A stretch of DNA of 64,000 bases from Candidatus Opimibacter skivensis (GTDB lineage: Bacteria; Bacteroidota; Bacteroidia; Chitinophagales; Saprospiraceae): contig JADKHH010000001.1 in the NCBI GenBank assembly GCA_016721905.1, positions 679,141 to 743,140 on the forward strand. Reading direction: 5' to 3'. Below, in pieces: positions 39,742 to 48,097 of the stretch. Made by a program: the position numbers and the translations under genes. The notes under the pieces were generated by a model. It saw only the letters and a program-made list of their open reading frames with translations, made no database searches and was not told the origin of the DNA. Every line of letters begins with the position of its first letter. Within the stretch, counting starts at the first letter, position 1.

Positions 39742-40143
39742 ATGATGAATGAACCTTTATCCTCGATTATGACCCGCCAGGTCATCACAGCAGGGCCTGA
39801 TGATAAGCTAAGTGTGGCGAGGGATATTTTCAGAAAAAACAGGGTCCATCACCTGCCGATCGTGCATGGTACTCAACTCATTGGGATCCTGACTACATAT
39901 GACATCTTCAAAATGATTGATTCTAAAGATGATTATGATAAAATACTCATCAAGGATGTCATGACGACCCATGTAGCTACGCTGGAACCAGAAGACAAGG
40001 TTGGGTCTGCCGCAGAGCTATTCCTTGAAAATCTCTTCCATGCAGTGCCCATCGTGAAAGACGGCGAACTAAAAGGGATTGTGACTTCATTTGATGTCAT
40101 CAAATACGAGTTCCACAAGGAGTATCCTACCCAGGAGATTTAA
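39742..40143 (+). CDS. Tandem CBS-domain protein
   Basis: 133 aa made of two CBS domains (about 8-62 and 70-128): each has the MT....T..p.d.l..A..lf.....h.lPIV..g.l.GI.T..D pattern, seen as LSSIMTRQVITAGPDDKLS, then HLPIVHGTQLIGILTTYDI, then KDVMTTHVATLEPED and AVPIVKDGELKGIVTSFDV. Such stand-alone pairs bind adenine nucleotides and act as energy sensors or regulators of enzymes and channels. The start may be Met1 or Met2. The membrane protein gene follows after 11 bases and could be the regulated partner (inference). Confidence 0.9.
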   Translation: MMNEPLSSIMTRQVITAGPDDKLSVARDIFRKNRVHHLPIVHGTQLIGILTTYDIFKMIDSKDDYDKILIKDVMTTHVATLEPEDKVGSAAELFLENLFHAVPIVKDGELKGIVTSFDVIKYEFHKEYPTQEI

Positions 40144-40154
40144 CAACCCCATAC

Positions 40155-40664
40155 TTGAAAGACCGGAAAGAAATTGTTGAGCAGTATCGACACCTTATTT
40201 CTTCCCGCTACAAGCTTTATGGCTGGATAGCCGGATTGATCTGGGCCTCCGGAGTCATGTTTATGGTGCTGATGGACGATACGCCATTACATCGTGCTGT
40301 CAGCAGCACCTTGCAGGCATTTGGATTACTGATGTTGTGGTACTCCTTCAGGCACCGATACCTGATGCTGTACCATTTCAATACACGGTTTGAAGATGCA
40401 GAGGCGCGGCTTGAGAAATATTTCATCTCCAGGCAAACGCAATGGGATCAATATGTCCTGGTCCGAATAGGGTTGATGTTTATCCTGGGGATCGCTATGT
40501 TACTATGCATGCTCCTGTGGAAAGAAAGTGCATGGGCACGCATCTTCGCCAGCCTTTTCATCACCCTGCTCCTCGCGTTGATCATCAAAGGATGGATGGA
40601 TTTTAATGATGGCATATTACGTCATGACATCCAACGAAGTCTAAAGGATCAGACTTCTGAATGA
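40155..40664 (+). CDS. Four-helix inner-membrane protein
   Basis: 169 aa. TTG start at 40155, 11 bases after the CBS gene. Four hydrophobic segments: about 21-41, 49-68, 99-121 and 127-150. A charged helical stretch (HFNTRFEDAEARLEKYFISR) lies between the second and third. No family recognised. Position behind a CBS protein suggests a regulated membrane function, but nothing in the sequence says which. Its last 16 bases overlap the end of the converging saccharopine-dehydrogenase-like gene. Confidence 0.6.
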   Translation: MKDRKEIVEQYRHLISSRYKLYGWIAGLIWASGVMFMVLMDDTPLHRAVSSTLQAFGLLMLWYSFRHRYLMLYHFNTRFEDAEARLEKYFISRQTQWDQYVLVRIGLMFILGIAMLLCMLLWKESAWARIFASLFITLLLALIIKGWMDFNDGILRHDIQRSLKDQTSE

Positions 40665-41794
40665 TAGGACTGATACGCCTGCTTCACAATGGTCCCTTCA
40701 AGAATGGCAGATGGATCGATCTGGCTTTGGGTAATGATCCCTCTGTAATCTCCGGTCAATAATAAACGGGCACACTCGACCATCGGAGCTGCGGTACATG
40801 TCTGTATAGCTCTCATGGTGATTCCGCCAACCATGAGTGGATATATGTGTTGTGCATTCTGCATAGATCTGAGGTGGCCATCCTGATCATACCCAGTGAC
40901 TGCCGCATAGATCACGATCACATCGTCTTCGATATGCGGGATGTTTTTCAACATGTGTGCTTCCAGACGGGCAATACTGGTGGAAGGGTCCTGATCATTT
41001 TTCAAAAAGGATTTAACCCAATCAAAATGCCCGGGGTATCGTATAGTCTTATAATCTATGTTGGCAATCTGTTCTTTAAGTTCCTGTGGTAAATCCGCTG
41101 CGCCTCCACTGGTGAGATCCGCCTCATACCTTCTTCCATTCAGAATGATCGTCTCCGGCTCAGATAAAGAAGGAAGGCGAACGATCTGATGATTACGCAC
41201 TGCCTCGGAGTCCTTCACATACTCTGTGGCAACACCGATAGTGCTCCAGGTAAAGCCATAGAAATGTGGGGATTCAGAGAATTGGGTCAAAGCACCAACG
41301 CGCATTGATAGCTTTTCGAGTTTATCAACGCCATAGCGCTGCATAAAACTTTCCACCAGGTGTACGCCCAGATTGTTTACATATCCTGGCGCAAGACCTG
41401 TCTGCAGGATAAATCCTGTTTCGGCATCCGCTGCCATTTCAATAATCTCCTTTGTCTCCTGGACATACTCGGTCAGGTTGACATAATGCAATTCGTACTG
41501 GATGCAAAGGCGGGCCATCGAGGGAGCCAAAGCGCCGGGCAGGCAATCGAGCAATACATGGGCATCCGAAAGGACCGATGCAAAATTGTCAGCATTTCCA
41601 TCAGCGGGCATGAGGAAGGTGCCAAGTCTGGCTTTTTTTCCGATACCTAGTTGTATCCATTCATTGGCCTCTGCTAACTGATCCGCTGAGACATCACCGA
41701 TGATTACTTCGCAGTCCCAACCTTGTGCGTCCAGGATTAGTAAAGCGGCTGCACGACCTATTCCACCTGCGCCTGCTATGAATATTTTGTCCAT
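40649..41794 (-). CDS. Saccharopine dehydrogenase family protein
   Basis: 381 aa. N-terminal Rossmann fold KIFIAGAGGIGRAAALLIL with a GxGxxG-type loop, then ADGNADNFASVLSDAHVLLDCLPG as the second strand set, and a C-terminal LYS9-like domain (FILQTGLAPGYVNNLG, YKTIRYPGHFDWVKSF). The family oxidises saccharopine or related imino compounds in lysine metabolism or polyamine routes. No lysine pathway genes are adjacent, so the substrate is open. Has its own -7 box. Confidence 0.86.
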   Translation of the reverse strand: MDKIFIAGAGGIGRAAALLILDAQGWDCEVIIGDVSADQLAEANEWIQLGIGKKARLGTFLMPADGNADNFASVLSDAHVLLDCLPGALAPSMARLCIQYELHYVNLTEYVQETKEIIEMAADAETGFILQTGLAPGYVNNLGVHLVESFMQRYGVDKLEKLSMRVGALTQFSESPHFYGFTWSTIGVATEYVKDSEAVRNHQIVRLPSLSEPETIILNGRRYEADLTSGGAADLPQELKEQIANIDYKTIRYPGHFDWVKSFLKNDQDPSTSIARLEAHMLKNIPHIEDDVIVIYAAVTGYDQDGHLRSMQNAQHIYPLMVGGITMRAIQTCTAAPMVECARLLLTGDYRGIITQSQIDPSAILEGTIVKQAYQSYHSEV

Positions 41795-41828
41795 GATTGT
41801 TCTCGTTTTATTGCCCTTAAAGAGGCGC

Positions 41829-41836
41829 CAAAGGTA
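41829..41836 (-). promoter_or_regulatory. Putative -7 promoter box
   Basis: TACCTTTG on minus, exact match to TAnnTTTG, 34 bases before the ATG at 41794. Confidence 0.5.
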
Positions 41837-41944
41837 ATTATTTTAGGTGCTTTACACTCCGGACAGGCCATGGTATAAATGAGGGCGGCAATCATATTAA
41901 ATAAATATTTCATGTATATATATCTAGATAAGTGCAGATAACAC

Positions 41945-41952
41945 TATATTTG
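41945..41952 (+). promoter_or_regulatory. Putative -7 promoter box of ftsK
   Basis: TATATTTG, exact TAnnTTTG match, 34 bases before the ftsK ATG. No clear -33 TTG. Confidence 0.5.
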
Positions 41953-41986
41953 ACCGTCATCCCAAGACAGCAATCATCTCATTGCT

Positions 41987-44566
41987 ATGTCCATATTTGT
42001 ACCTAAGAACAAAAAAGCCGGCCCAACTGGGCGGTCAAAGCCCAAGAAAGGAGCCCAAAAGGCTTCATTTATAAGGGATCAGCGTATTCCAAAACTGATT
42101 GGATTGACGCTTGTACTACTAGGCGTTTTCGTCCTCGTGGCGGGAGTATCCTATGTATTCACCTGGAAAGAGGACCAGGATAAAATCCTCAACAACCCAT
42201 TCAGCGCGCTGGGTGAGGGTGATCTGATACTGGCCAACTGGCTCGGGCGACTGGGTGCAGTCACCGGTAATGCCCTGGTATACTGGGGCTTCGGAATCTC
42301 GTCCCTGGTCATCCCTGTATTGCTGACAGGTTTCGGACTGCGCAAATTCCTCGGGGTCGGGCTGCAAACCTGGTATACACGTGCAGGCAAATCCGTCCTG
42401 GCCATGGTCTATGTCTCCATGCTATTTGCCTTTATGTTTTCCTGGGCACAATTCCCCTGGGGCGGCGCTTTTGGCGAAAGTACCACGGCCTGGCTCTCTA
42501 ATTTTATGGGCTTCTTTGGCGTATTGATGTCCCTCCTCTTTATCCTGGCGGCAACTATCATCATTGAATTCAATCCGACGATCCAGTGGAAAGGAGAATT
42601 TCTTTCTTTTCCAAAAATCACAATGCCGGAATGGAAAATGAGCCTGTCTGAGCTTGGACTCGATATCTTCAAAAAGAAAAAGAAGGAAGTGACTCCGGAA
42701 GACGATACAGTGGAAACCGACATTGAAGATGGCGAAGAGGAAGAAGAGGTTGAAGAAACCTTACAACCCGGATTCTTAAACAGGTTCAGGAAAGCAAACC
42801 CTGCCACGGAAGAGGAAATAAGCGATGAGCTGGATACGGATGATATAGATGCTCTTGAACTTGATCTCGAAGACTTTGAAGTCGAACCAAGGGAAGCATC
42901 TGATGATGATCCTGAACTGGAAATAAATGGCCTCCACGAAGGACCAGCGATCGCAGAAACATTTGCAGAGAGTCATGTTCCCCCAACCTTTAGTGGTGTG
43001 CAGGACAAAGTCTTCCTGATGGATCAGGAAAGTAGCGAGCATAGTGAACCTTATGATCCGACACTAGATCTCTCGTCATTTGAACCACCGGTGCTTGAAT
43101 TACTTCATGAATATTCTGATGGCAACATTCAGATCGACCGTGCTGAAGTAGAAGCCAACAAAGACCAGATCATCGAGACTTTGTTGAACTATAAAATTGA
43201 AATCACCAAGATCCGCGCCACCATAGGCCCTACCGTGACCTTGTATGAAATCATACCAAAGCCTGGCATCCGGATTTCAAAAATTAAAAACCTTGAAGAC
43301 GATATTGCACTGAGTCTATCTGCACTCGGCATCCGGATCATTGCACCGATACCAGGTAAAGGAACTATTGGTATTGAAGTACCTAATAAAAAGAAACAAA
43401 TCGTTTCACTGAAAGAGGTACTGGCTTCAGACAAGTTTATCTCCGGCAAAATGGACCTTCCTATCGCCCTGGGTAAAACTATATCAAACGAAGTTTTCGT
43501 AGCCGACCTCGCCAAGATGCCACACTTGCTTATCGCTGGTGCCACCGGGCAGGGTAAATCGGTAGGTATCAATACAGTACTGATGTCGTTGCTTTACCGT
43601 AAGCATCCATCGCAATTAAAACTTGTACTGATCGATCCAAAGAAAGTGGAGCTCTTCCCGTATGCAAAACTGGCGAATCATTTTCTTGCTTTCTTACCGG
43701 ATCAGAAAGAGCCCATTGTCACCGAAACCAAAAAGGTAATCTATACGCTCAATTCATTGTGCATAGAAATGGATGATCGTTATGACTTGCTGAAAAAGGC
43801 ACATGCGCGCAACCTGAAAGAGTACAATGAAAAATTTATCAACCGACATCTCAATCCCTTGAAGGGGCACCGGTTTATGCCGTTTATCGTCCTCGTCATT
43901 GATGAGTTTGCCGACCTGATCATGACGGCAGGAAAAGAAGTGGAGTTACCTATTTCACGTTTAGCTCAATTGGCACGCGCTGTAGGTATTCACTTAATCA
44001 TTGCAACACAACGCCCTTCTGTCAATATTATCACCGGTGTGATCAAAGCGAATTTCCCTGCCCGTCTTGCTTACAAGGTGGCTTCGAAAGTAGATAGCCG
44101 GACCATCCTGGATATGGGTGGTGCTGAACAATTGATTGGACAGGGTGATATGCTTTTGTCAATCGGCAGTAATATGATACGCCTGCAGTGTGCATTTGTA
44201 GATACGCCTGAAGTTGAAGCCGTGATCGATCACATTTCTGATCAGCGCGGATATCCAGAGCCATACTACCTGCCTGAATATATCGGCGATGATGAACCGA
44301 TACAAGGTGGAGATGGAATGACCTATGCTGAGCTAGATGATATGTTTGAAGATGCTGCGCGTCTGGTGATTCAAAATCAGCATGGCAGCACGTCCATGAT
44401 CCAGCGGAGGCTCAAACTTGGTTATAACCGTGCAGGGCGTATTATGGATCAGCTGCAGTCAGTTGGTGTAGTAGGACCTGCCGAAGGGAGCAAACCAAGG
44501 GATGTGCTCATGTTTACCGAGACAGATCTGGATGGTCTTATCCAAAGAATGCGGACTAAAAGCTGA
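41987..44566 (+). CDS. ftsK: DNA translocase FtsK/SpoIIIE
   Basis: 859 aa septal DNA pump that clears the chromosome from the division site and activates dimer resolution. Four N-terminal transmembrane helices (about 30-55, 91-117, 129-150, 165-192), an Asp/Glu-rich linker (about 225-345), the alpha domain, and the ATPase motor with Walker A GATGQGKSVG (about 518-527), VLVIDEFADLIM as Walker B and IIATQRPSVNIITG. The C-terminal winged-helix gamma domain (about 780-859, HGSTSMIQRRLKLGYNRAGR) reads KOPS-type orientation sequences. lolA and a GH3 gene follow, and ftsK-lolA adjacency is common in Bacteroidota. Confidence 0.96.
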   Translation: MSIFVPKNKKAGPTGRSKPKKGAQKASFIRDQRIPKLIGLTLVLLGVFVLVAGVSYVFTWKEDQDKILNNPFSALGEGDLILANWLGRLGAVTGNALVYWGFGISSLVIPVLLTGFGLRKFLGVGLQTWYTRAGKSVLAMVYVSMLFAFMFSWAQFPWGGAFGESTTAWLSNFMGFFGVLMSLLFILAATIIIEFNPTIQWKGEFLSFPKITMPEWKMSLSELGLDIFKKKKKEVTPEDDTVETDIEDGEEEEEVEETLQPGFLNRFRKANPATEEEISDELDTDDIDALELDLEDFEVEPREASDDDPELEINGLHEGPAIAETFAESHVPPTFSGVQDKVFLMDQESSEHSEPYDPTLDLSSFEPPVLELLHEYSDGNIQIDRAEVEANKDQIIETLLNYKIEITKIRATIGPTVTLYEIIPKPGIRISKIKNLEDDIALSLSALGIRIIAPIPGKGTIGIEVPNKKKQIVSLKEVLASDKFISGKMDLPIALGKTISNEVFVADLAKMPHLLIAGATGQGKSVGINTVLMSLLYRKHPSQLKLVLIDPKKVELFPYAKLANHFLAFLPDQKEPIVTETKKVIYTLNSLCIEMDDRYDLLKKAHARNLKEYNEKFINRHLNPLKGHRFMPFIVLVIDEFADLIMTAGKEVELPISRLAQLARAVGIHLIIATQRPSVNIITGVIKANFPARLAYKVASKVDSRTILDMGGAEQLIGQGDMLLSIGSNMIRLQCAFVDTPEVEAVIDHISDQRGYPEPYYLPEYIGDDEPIQGGDGMTYAELDDMFEDAARLVIQNQHGSTSMIQRRLKLGYNRAGRIMDQLQSVGVVGPAEGSKPRDVLMFTETDLDGLIQRMRTKS

Positions 44567-44596
44567 TCCGGGCGGGTATTAACCTTTCCTTAGCGG

Positions 44597-44625
44597 TTGG
44601 AGATGTTACTTTTGATCTAATTTTG
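44597..44625 (+). promoter_or_regulatory. Promoter TTG-N18-TAATTTTG of lolA
   Basis: TTG 44597-44599, 18-base spacer, TAATTTTG 44618-44625. lolA therefore has its own promoter in addition to possible read-through from ftsK. Confidence 0.65.
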
Positions 44626-44657
44626 CGTTGTCAGGTTAGATTCTGAGCACAACTCCT

Positions 44658-45320
44658 ATGAAGCAACTACTTTCAGCCATTCTCTTCGCATTATTGGCAT
44701 TACCTGTATCCTACGCGCAGTCGCAATACCTGTCATCAAAGGATTCTGATCCTGAGGCGCTCAGTATGCTGACCAAGGCAGGGCAATCTTTTACGTCAAA
44801 GCATGCCCAGGTCAATTTCAAACTGAAGGTGACTTTTCCGGGAGAAGCACCTGTGACAAGCGAAGGTGTGTTGTATCAATCCGGAAAATCATACAACCTG
44901 CAATTGAAGGAATACGCGATTATTTCAGATGGCATGACGCGTTGGGTGTATCTCAAGGGACCTAATGAAGTCAATATCTACAACGAATCAAATGGTCAGG
45001 ATTGGATCAGTCCGCAGGACTTTCTTAAACTCCATACGGCCAATGACCTTGTATTTGTGCTGGCAGGCACCCGTGCAGATGGAGTATCGATCATTGAAGC
45101 GAAACCACTCAAAGGTCGGTTTGAAGAATATTCCAAAATTACAATAGGCATCAAAGGGGGCGCATTAAATTTTATCAATGCACTATCAAGTGATGGTATG
45201 CGTCAGGATATGAGTATCACCACCATCGCCTACCCCGCTACCATGGATGCCCAAAAACTTTTCACATTCAATAAAGCAGCCTACCCGGGTGTGTATGTTG
45301 AAGACCTGAGACTCGATTGA
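44658..45320 (+). CDS. LolA-like outer-membrane lipoprotein carrier protein
   Basis: 220 aa with a cleavable signal peptide (MKQLLSAILFALLALPVSYA). The mature protein is a LolA/LolB-type half-barrel: FKLKVTFPGEAPVTSEGVLYQ, then YAIISDGMTRWVYLKGPNEVNIYN, with alternating strands forming the lipid cavity. It should ferry acylated lipoproteins through the periplasm, consistent with the many lipoproteins in this genome. The GH3 gene starts five bases after its stop. Confidence 0.87.
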   Translation: MKQLLSAILFALLALPVSYAQSQYLSSKDSDPEALSMLTKAGQSFTSKHAQVNFKLKVTFPGEAPVTSEGVLYQSGKSYNLQLKEYAIISDGMTRWVYLKGPNEVNIYNESNGQDWISPQDFLKLHTANDLVFVLAGTRADGVSIIEAKPLKGRFEEYSKITIGIKGGALNFINALSSDGMRQDMSITTIAYPATMDAQKLFTFNKAAYPGVYVEDLRLD

Positions 45321-45324
45321 GATC

Positions 45325-46842
45325 ATGGGTATCAAAAGCAGGATCATCAGTGGCTTTGCCGCCTACACCCGACGACGTATAGCCCGTGATGCCACGAAAG
45401 CTGTGCAGCACCAGGCCGAAACTTTCCGCGCATTACTTCGCAAAGGAGCCACGACTGAATTTGGAAGAGAACATCATTTTGAACACATCACTGATCATGC
45501 ACAATGGGTAAAGCAAGTACCTATCCGAGACTATGAGGATCTAAGGCCATACATTGACAAGATCATAGCTGGCGGTACCAATATCCTTTGGCCGGGCAAG
45601 CCGATTTATTTTGCTAAAACATCCGGCACCACTAGTGGGGTAAAGTATATTCCGATCACAAAGGATAGCATCTACAATCATACTGGTGTTGCCCGCAATG
45701 CGCTATTCAACATCACGTCAAAACTTGGTTTAAAAAACCTGTTTGACGGAAAACTCATTTTTCTATCCGGGTCACCTGTATTAGAAAAGAAGGGAGACAT
45801 CCCTACCGGCCGTCTTTCCGGAATTGTCAATCATTGGTTCCCTGCATGGTTGCGCACTAACCAGTTGCCTTCCTATGAAACGAATTGTATTGAAGACTGG
45901 GAAACCAAAGTTGACCTGATTGCAAAAGAGACCTATACGCAAGACATGCGTATCATCAGTGGGATTCCACCATGGGTGCAAATGTATTATGATCGATTGC
46001 TGCAACTTTCCGGAAAAAAGACCATCAAAGAAGTATTTCCTAACCTTCAACTCTTTGTGTATGGAGGTGTCAACTTCGAACCTTATAGAGCACAACTTGA
46101 ACAGATGACCGGAGGCCGTGTGCCCAGTCTTGAAACGTATCCTGCATCAGAGGGATTCATCGCTTTTCAAGACCAGGAAGATGCTGCATCAGGACTACTC
46201 CTACAATGCCATTCAGGAATCTTTTTTGAGTTTGTTCCAGCGTCTGAAATCCATGATCCGCAACCAACACGACTGACCCTTGAACAGGTAGAAACCGGAA
46301 AAGATTATGCGTTGATCATGAGTACCAATGCAGGCTTATGGGCCTATTCTATCGGAGACACCATTGAGTTTGTTTCCACTAACCCATATCGTATTAAAGT
46401 AACAGGAAGAATCAAACATTTTATATCTGCTTTTGGCGAACATGTAATAGCCAAGGAGGTCGAGGAGGCTTTGAAAATCACACTTCAAAAACATCCGTGT
46501 CTGGTCACTGAATTTACAGTAGCCCCTCAGGTCAACCCACCTGAGGGTGGGAAGCCCTATCATGAGTGGTGGGTGGAATTTGTTGAGCCCCCGGCAGACC
46601 CCGTTTCATTTGCTGCAGACCTTGACAAAGCCATGACTGAACAGAATTTGTATTACCAGGATCTGATCGAAGGAAAAATCCTTCAGCCGTTGGTTGTACG
46701 ATATTTGCCCAAAGGTTCGTTCAAGCAGTATATGCAATCCATTGGTAAACTAGGTGGGCAAAACAAGGTGCCGCGACTGAGCAATGACAGAGTCATCTCC
46801 ACGTCGCTCGAAACCCTTCTAAAAACCGATCTAAAGCCCTGA
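45325..46842 (+). CDS. GH3-family acyl-adenylating enzyme
   Basis: 505 aa GH3 auxin-responsive-promoter-family protein, an ANL-superfamily adenylate-forming enzyme. ATP-binding loop KTSGTTSGVKYIP near residues 98-110; second ATP motif YPASEGFIAFQ; third motif LWAYSIGDTIEF; C-terminal lid with AFGEHVIAKEVEEAL. In plants GH3 enzymes join amino acids to jasmonate or auxin; bacterial versions are widespread in Bacteroidota but their acid and amine substrates are not known. No signal peptide. Confidence 0.9.
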   Translation: MGIKSRIISGFAAYTRRRIARDATKAVQHQAETFRALLRKGATTEFGREHHFEHITDHAQWVKQVPIRDYEDLRPYIDKIIAGGTNILWPGKPIYFAKTSGTTSGVKYIPITKDSIYNHTGVARNALFNITSKLGLKNLFDGKLIFLSGSPVLEKKGDIPTGRLSGIVNHWFPAWLRTNQLPSYETNCIEDWETKVDLIAKETYTQDMRIISGIPPWVQMYYDRLLQLSGKKTIKEVFPNLQLFVYGGVNFEPYRAQLEQMTGGRVPSLETYPASEGFIAFQDQEDAASGLLLQCHSGIFFEFVPASEIHDPQPTRLTLEQVETGKDYALIMSTNAGLWAYSIGDTIEFVSTNPYRIKVTGRIKHFISAFGEHVIAKEVEEALKITLQKHPCLVTEFTVAPQVNPPEGGKPYHEWWVEFVEPPADPVSFAADLDKAMTEQNLYYQDLIEGKILQPLVVRYLPKGSFKQYMQSIGKLGGQNKVPRLSNDRVISTSLETLLKTDLKP

Positions 46843-46884
46843 TTGACAAGGGGAAGGAAAAGCAATGGATAACACAATATTCCC

Positions 46885-46892
46885 TATCTTTG
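46885..46892 (+). promoter_or_regulatory. Putative -7 promoter box of the bamD operon
   Basis: TATCTTTG, exact TAnnTTTG match, 22 bases before the bamD ATG at 46915. Confidence 0.55.
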
Positions 46893-46914
46893 CAAACTAT
46901 TTCAAAAAGCGTAA

Positions 46915-47712
46915 ATGCGGTTTTCTCTATTCATCATATTGATTTTCAGCCTGTTGACTGCCTGCAGAAGCAGCTTTGAGCAGGTGCGTCTGAGCAATGA
47001 TCCGCCACTCATTCTCACCGAGTCCATCAAATTCTATGATAAAGGTGATTATCTGCGGGCGCAAACCTTAATGGAACTCATCCTCAATCAGTATCGTGGA
47101 ACCCGGGAAGGAGAAGAATTATTTTTCAAATATTCCTATACCCATTATCACCTGGGTAGCTATGCCCTGGCTGCGACATATTTTACCAACTTCTCTTCGA
47201 CTTTTGCCTACAGCAATTATGCAGAAGAAGCTGATTTTATGGCCGCAACTTCTTATTACATGCAATCCCCTTCCTTCCGTCTTGACCAGGATCCTTCCAC
47301 CGCGGCGATTGATGCTTACCAGGATTTTGCAAACAAATATCCAGACAGTGAGCGGGTGGCTGAGTGCAATGAGCGTATTGATGAGCTGCGGTCAAAACTT
47401 GAAATGAAAGCTTATCACCAGGGCATTTTGTACTATAACCTTGGCAAGTTTAATGCTGCGATTACTTCTTTCGACAACATGCTATCCGAATATCCTGAAT
47501 CCAGCCATGCTGAACATTCAAGATTCCTGATCCTGAAATCCTCTTATGAATTTGCTGTCAACAGTATTTATGAGAAGAGAGCGCAGCGTCTGGACGAGGC
47601 GAAAGACCGTTACAAAGATTATATCACCCGATATCCAAAGGGTCCAAATGCCAAATCAGCTAAGGACCTGAACAAACAAATAGAATCTGAATCTAAAAAT
47701 CTGTCAATATGA
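46915..47712 (+). CDS. bamD: Outer-membrane assembly lipoprotein BamD
   Basis: 265 aa. Lipobox LTAC (Cys17). The body consists of TPR-like helical hairpins: FYDKGDYLRAQTLMELILNQY, then YTHYHLGSYALAATYFTNF, QGILYYNLGKFNAAITSFDN. BamD is the essential partner of BamA in inserting beta-barrel proteins. It is the first gene of a cluster with rpoZ, coaBC, porD and purN; the stop overlaps the rpoZ start by four bases. Confidence 0.92.
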   Translation: MRFSLFIILIFSLLTACRSSFEQVRLSNDPPLILTESIKFYDKGDYLRAQTLMELILNQYRGTREGEELFFKYSYTHYHLGSYALAATYFTNFSSTFAYSNYAEEADFMAATSYYMQSPSFRLDQDPSTAAIDAYQDFANKYPDSERVAECNERIDELRSKLEMKAYHQGILYYNLGKFNAAITSFDNMLSEYPESSHAEHSRFLILKSSYEFAVNSIYEKRAQRLDEAKDRYKDYITRYPKGPNAKSAKDLNKQIESESKNLSI

Positions 47713-48068
47713 GTATTAAGAATCTGGCCAATGCTATGGATCCAAATGTCAAAGCGCGCGACATCAAACACATGGCTTCCAAAACTGCCAATATCTATGA
47801 ATCCATCACGGTCATTTCCAAACGTGCCCGTCAATTGTCAGCTGAGCTGAAAAAGGAATTGCATGATAAGCTGGAAGAATTTGTGGTTGTGACGGAGACC
47901 ATTGAAGAAATCCATGAAAACAAAGAACAGATAGAGATCTCCCGCTCTTATGAGAAAATGGCGAGCCCTACTATCCTGGCTACTGAAGAGTTTCTGAGCG
48001 GCGACCTTGAATGGCGCTATCCAGAGCCTGTGGTCAAGGAAGATGACTTTACTGAAGAAACGGAGTAA
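47709..48068 (+). CDS. rpoZ: RNA polymerase omega subunit (Rpb6-like)
   Basis: 119 aa Bacteroidota-type omega. Core ASKTANIYESITVISKRARQL aligns with the RpoZ/Rpb6 helix that clamps the beta-prime C-terminus; downstream acidic tail. Longer than the roughly 90 aa proteobacterial form, as is usual in this phylum. Starts inside the bamD stop (ATGA overlap). Confidence 0.88.
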   Translation: MSIKNLANAMDPNVKARDIKHMASKTANIYESITVISKRARQLSAELKKELHDKLEEFVVVTETIEEIHENKEQIEISRSYEKMASPTILATEEFLSGDLEWRYPEPVVKEDDFTEETE

Positions 48069-48097
48069 GAAGCTCCTTGATTCCTCAATGTTAAGTC

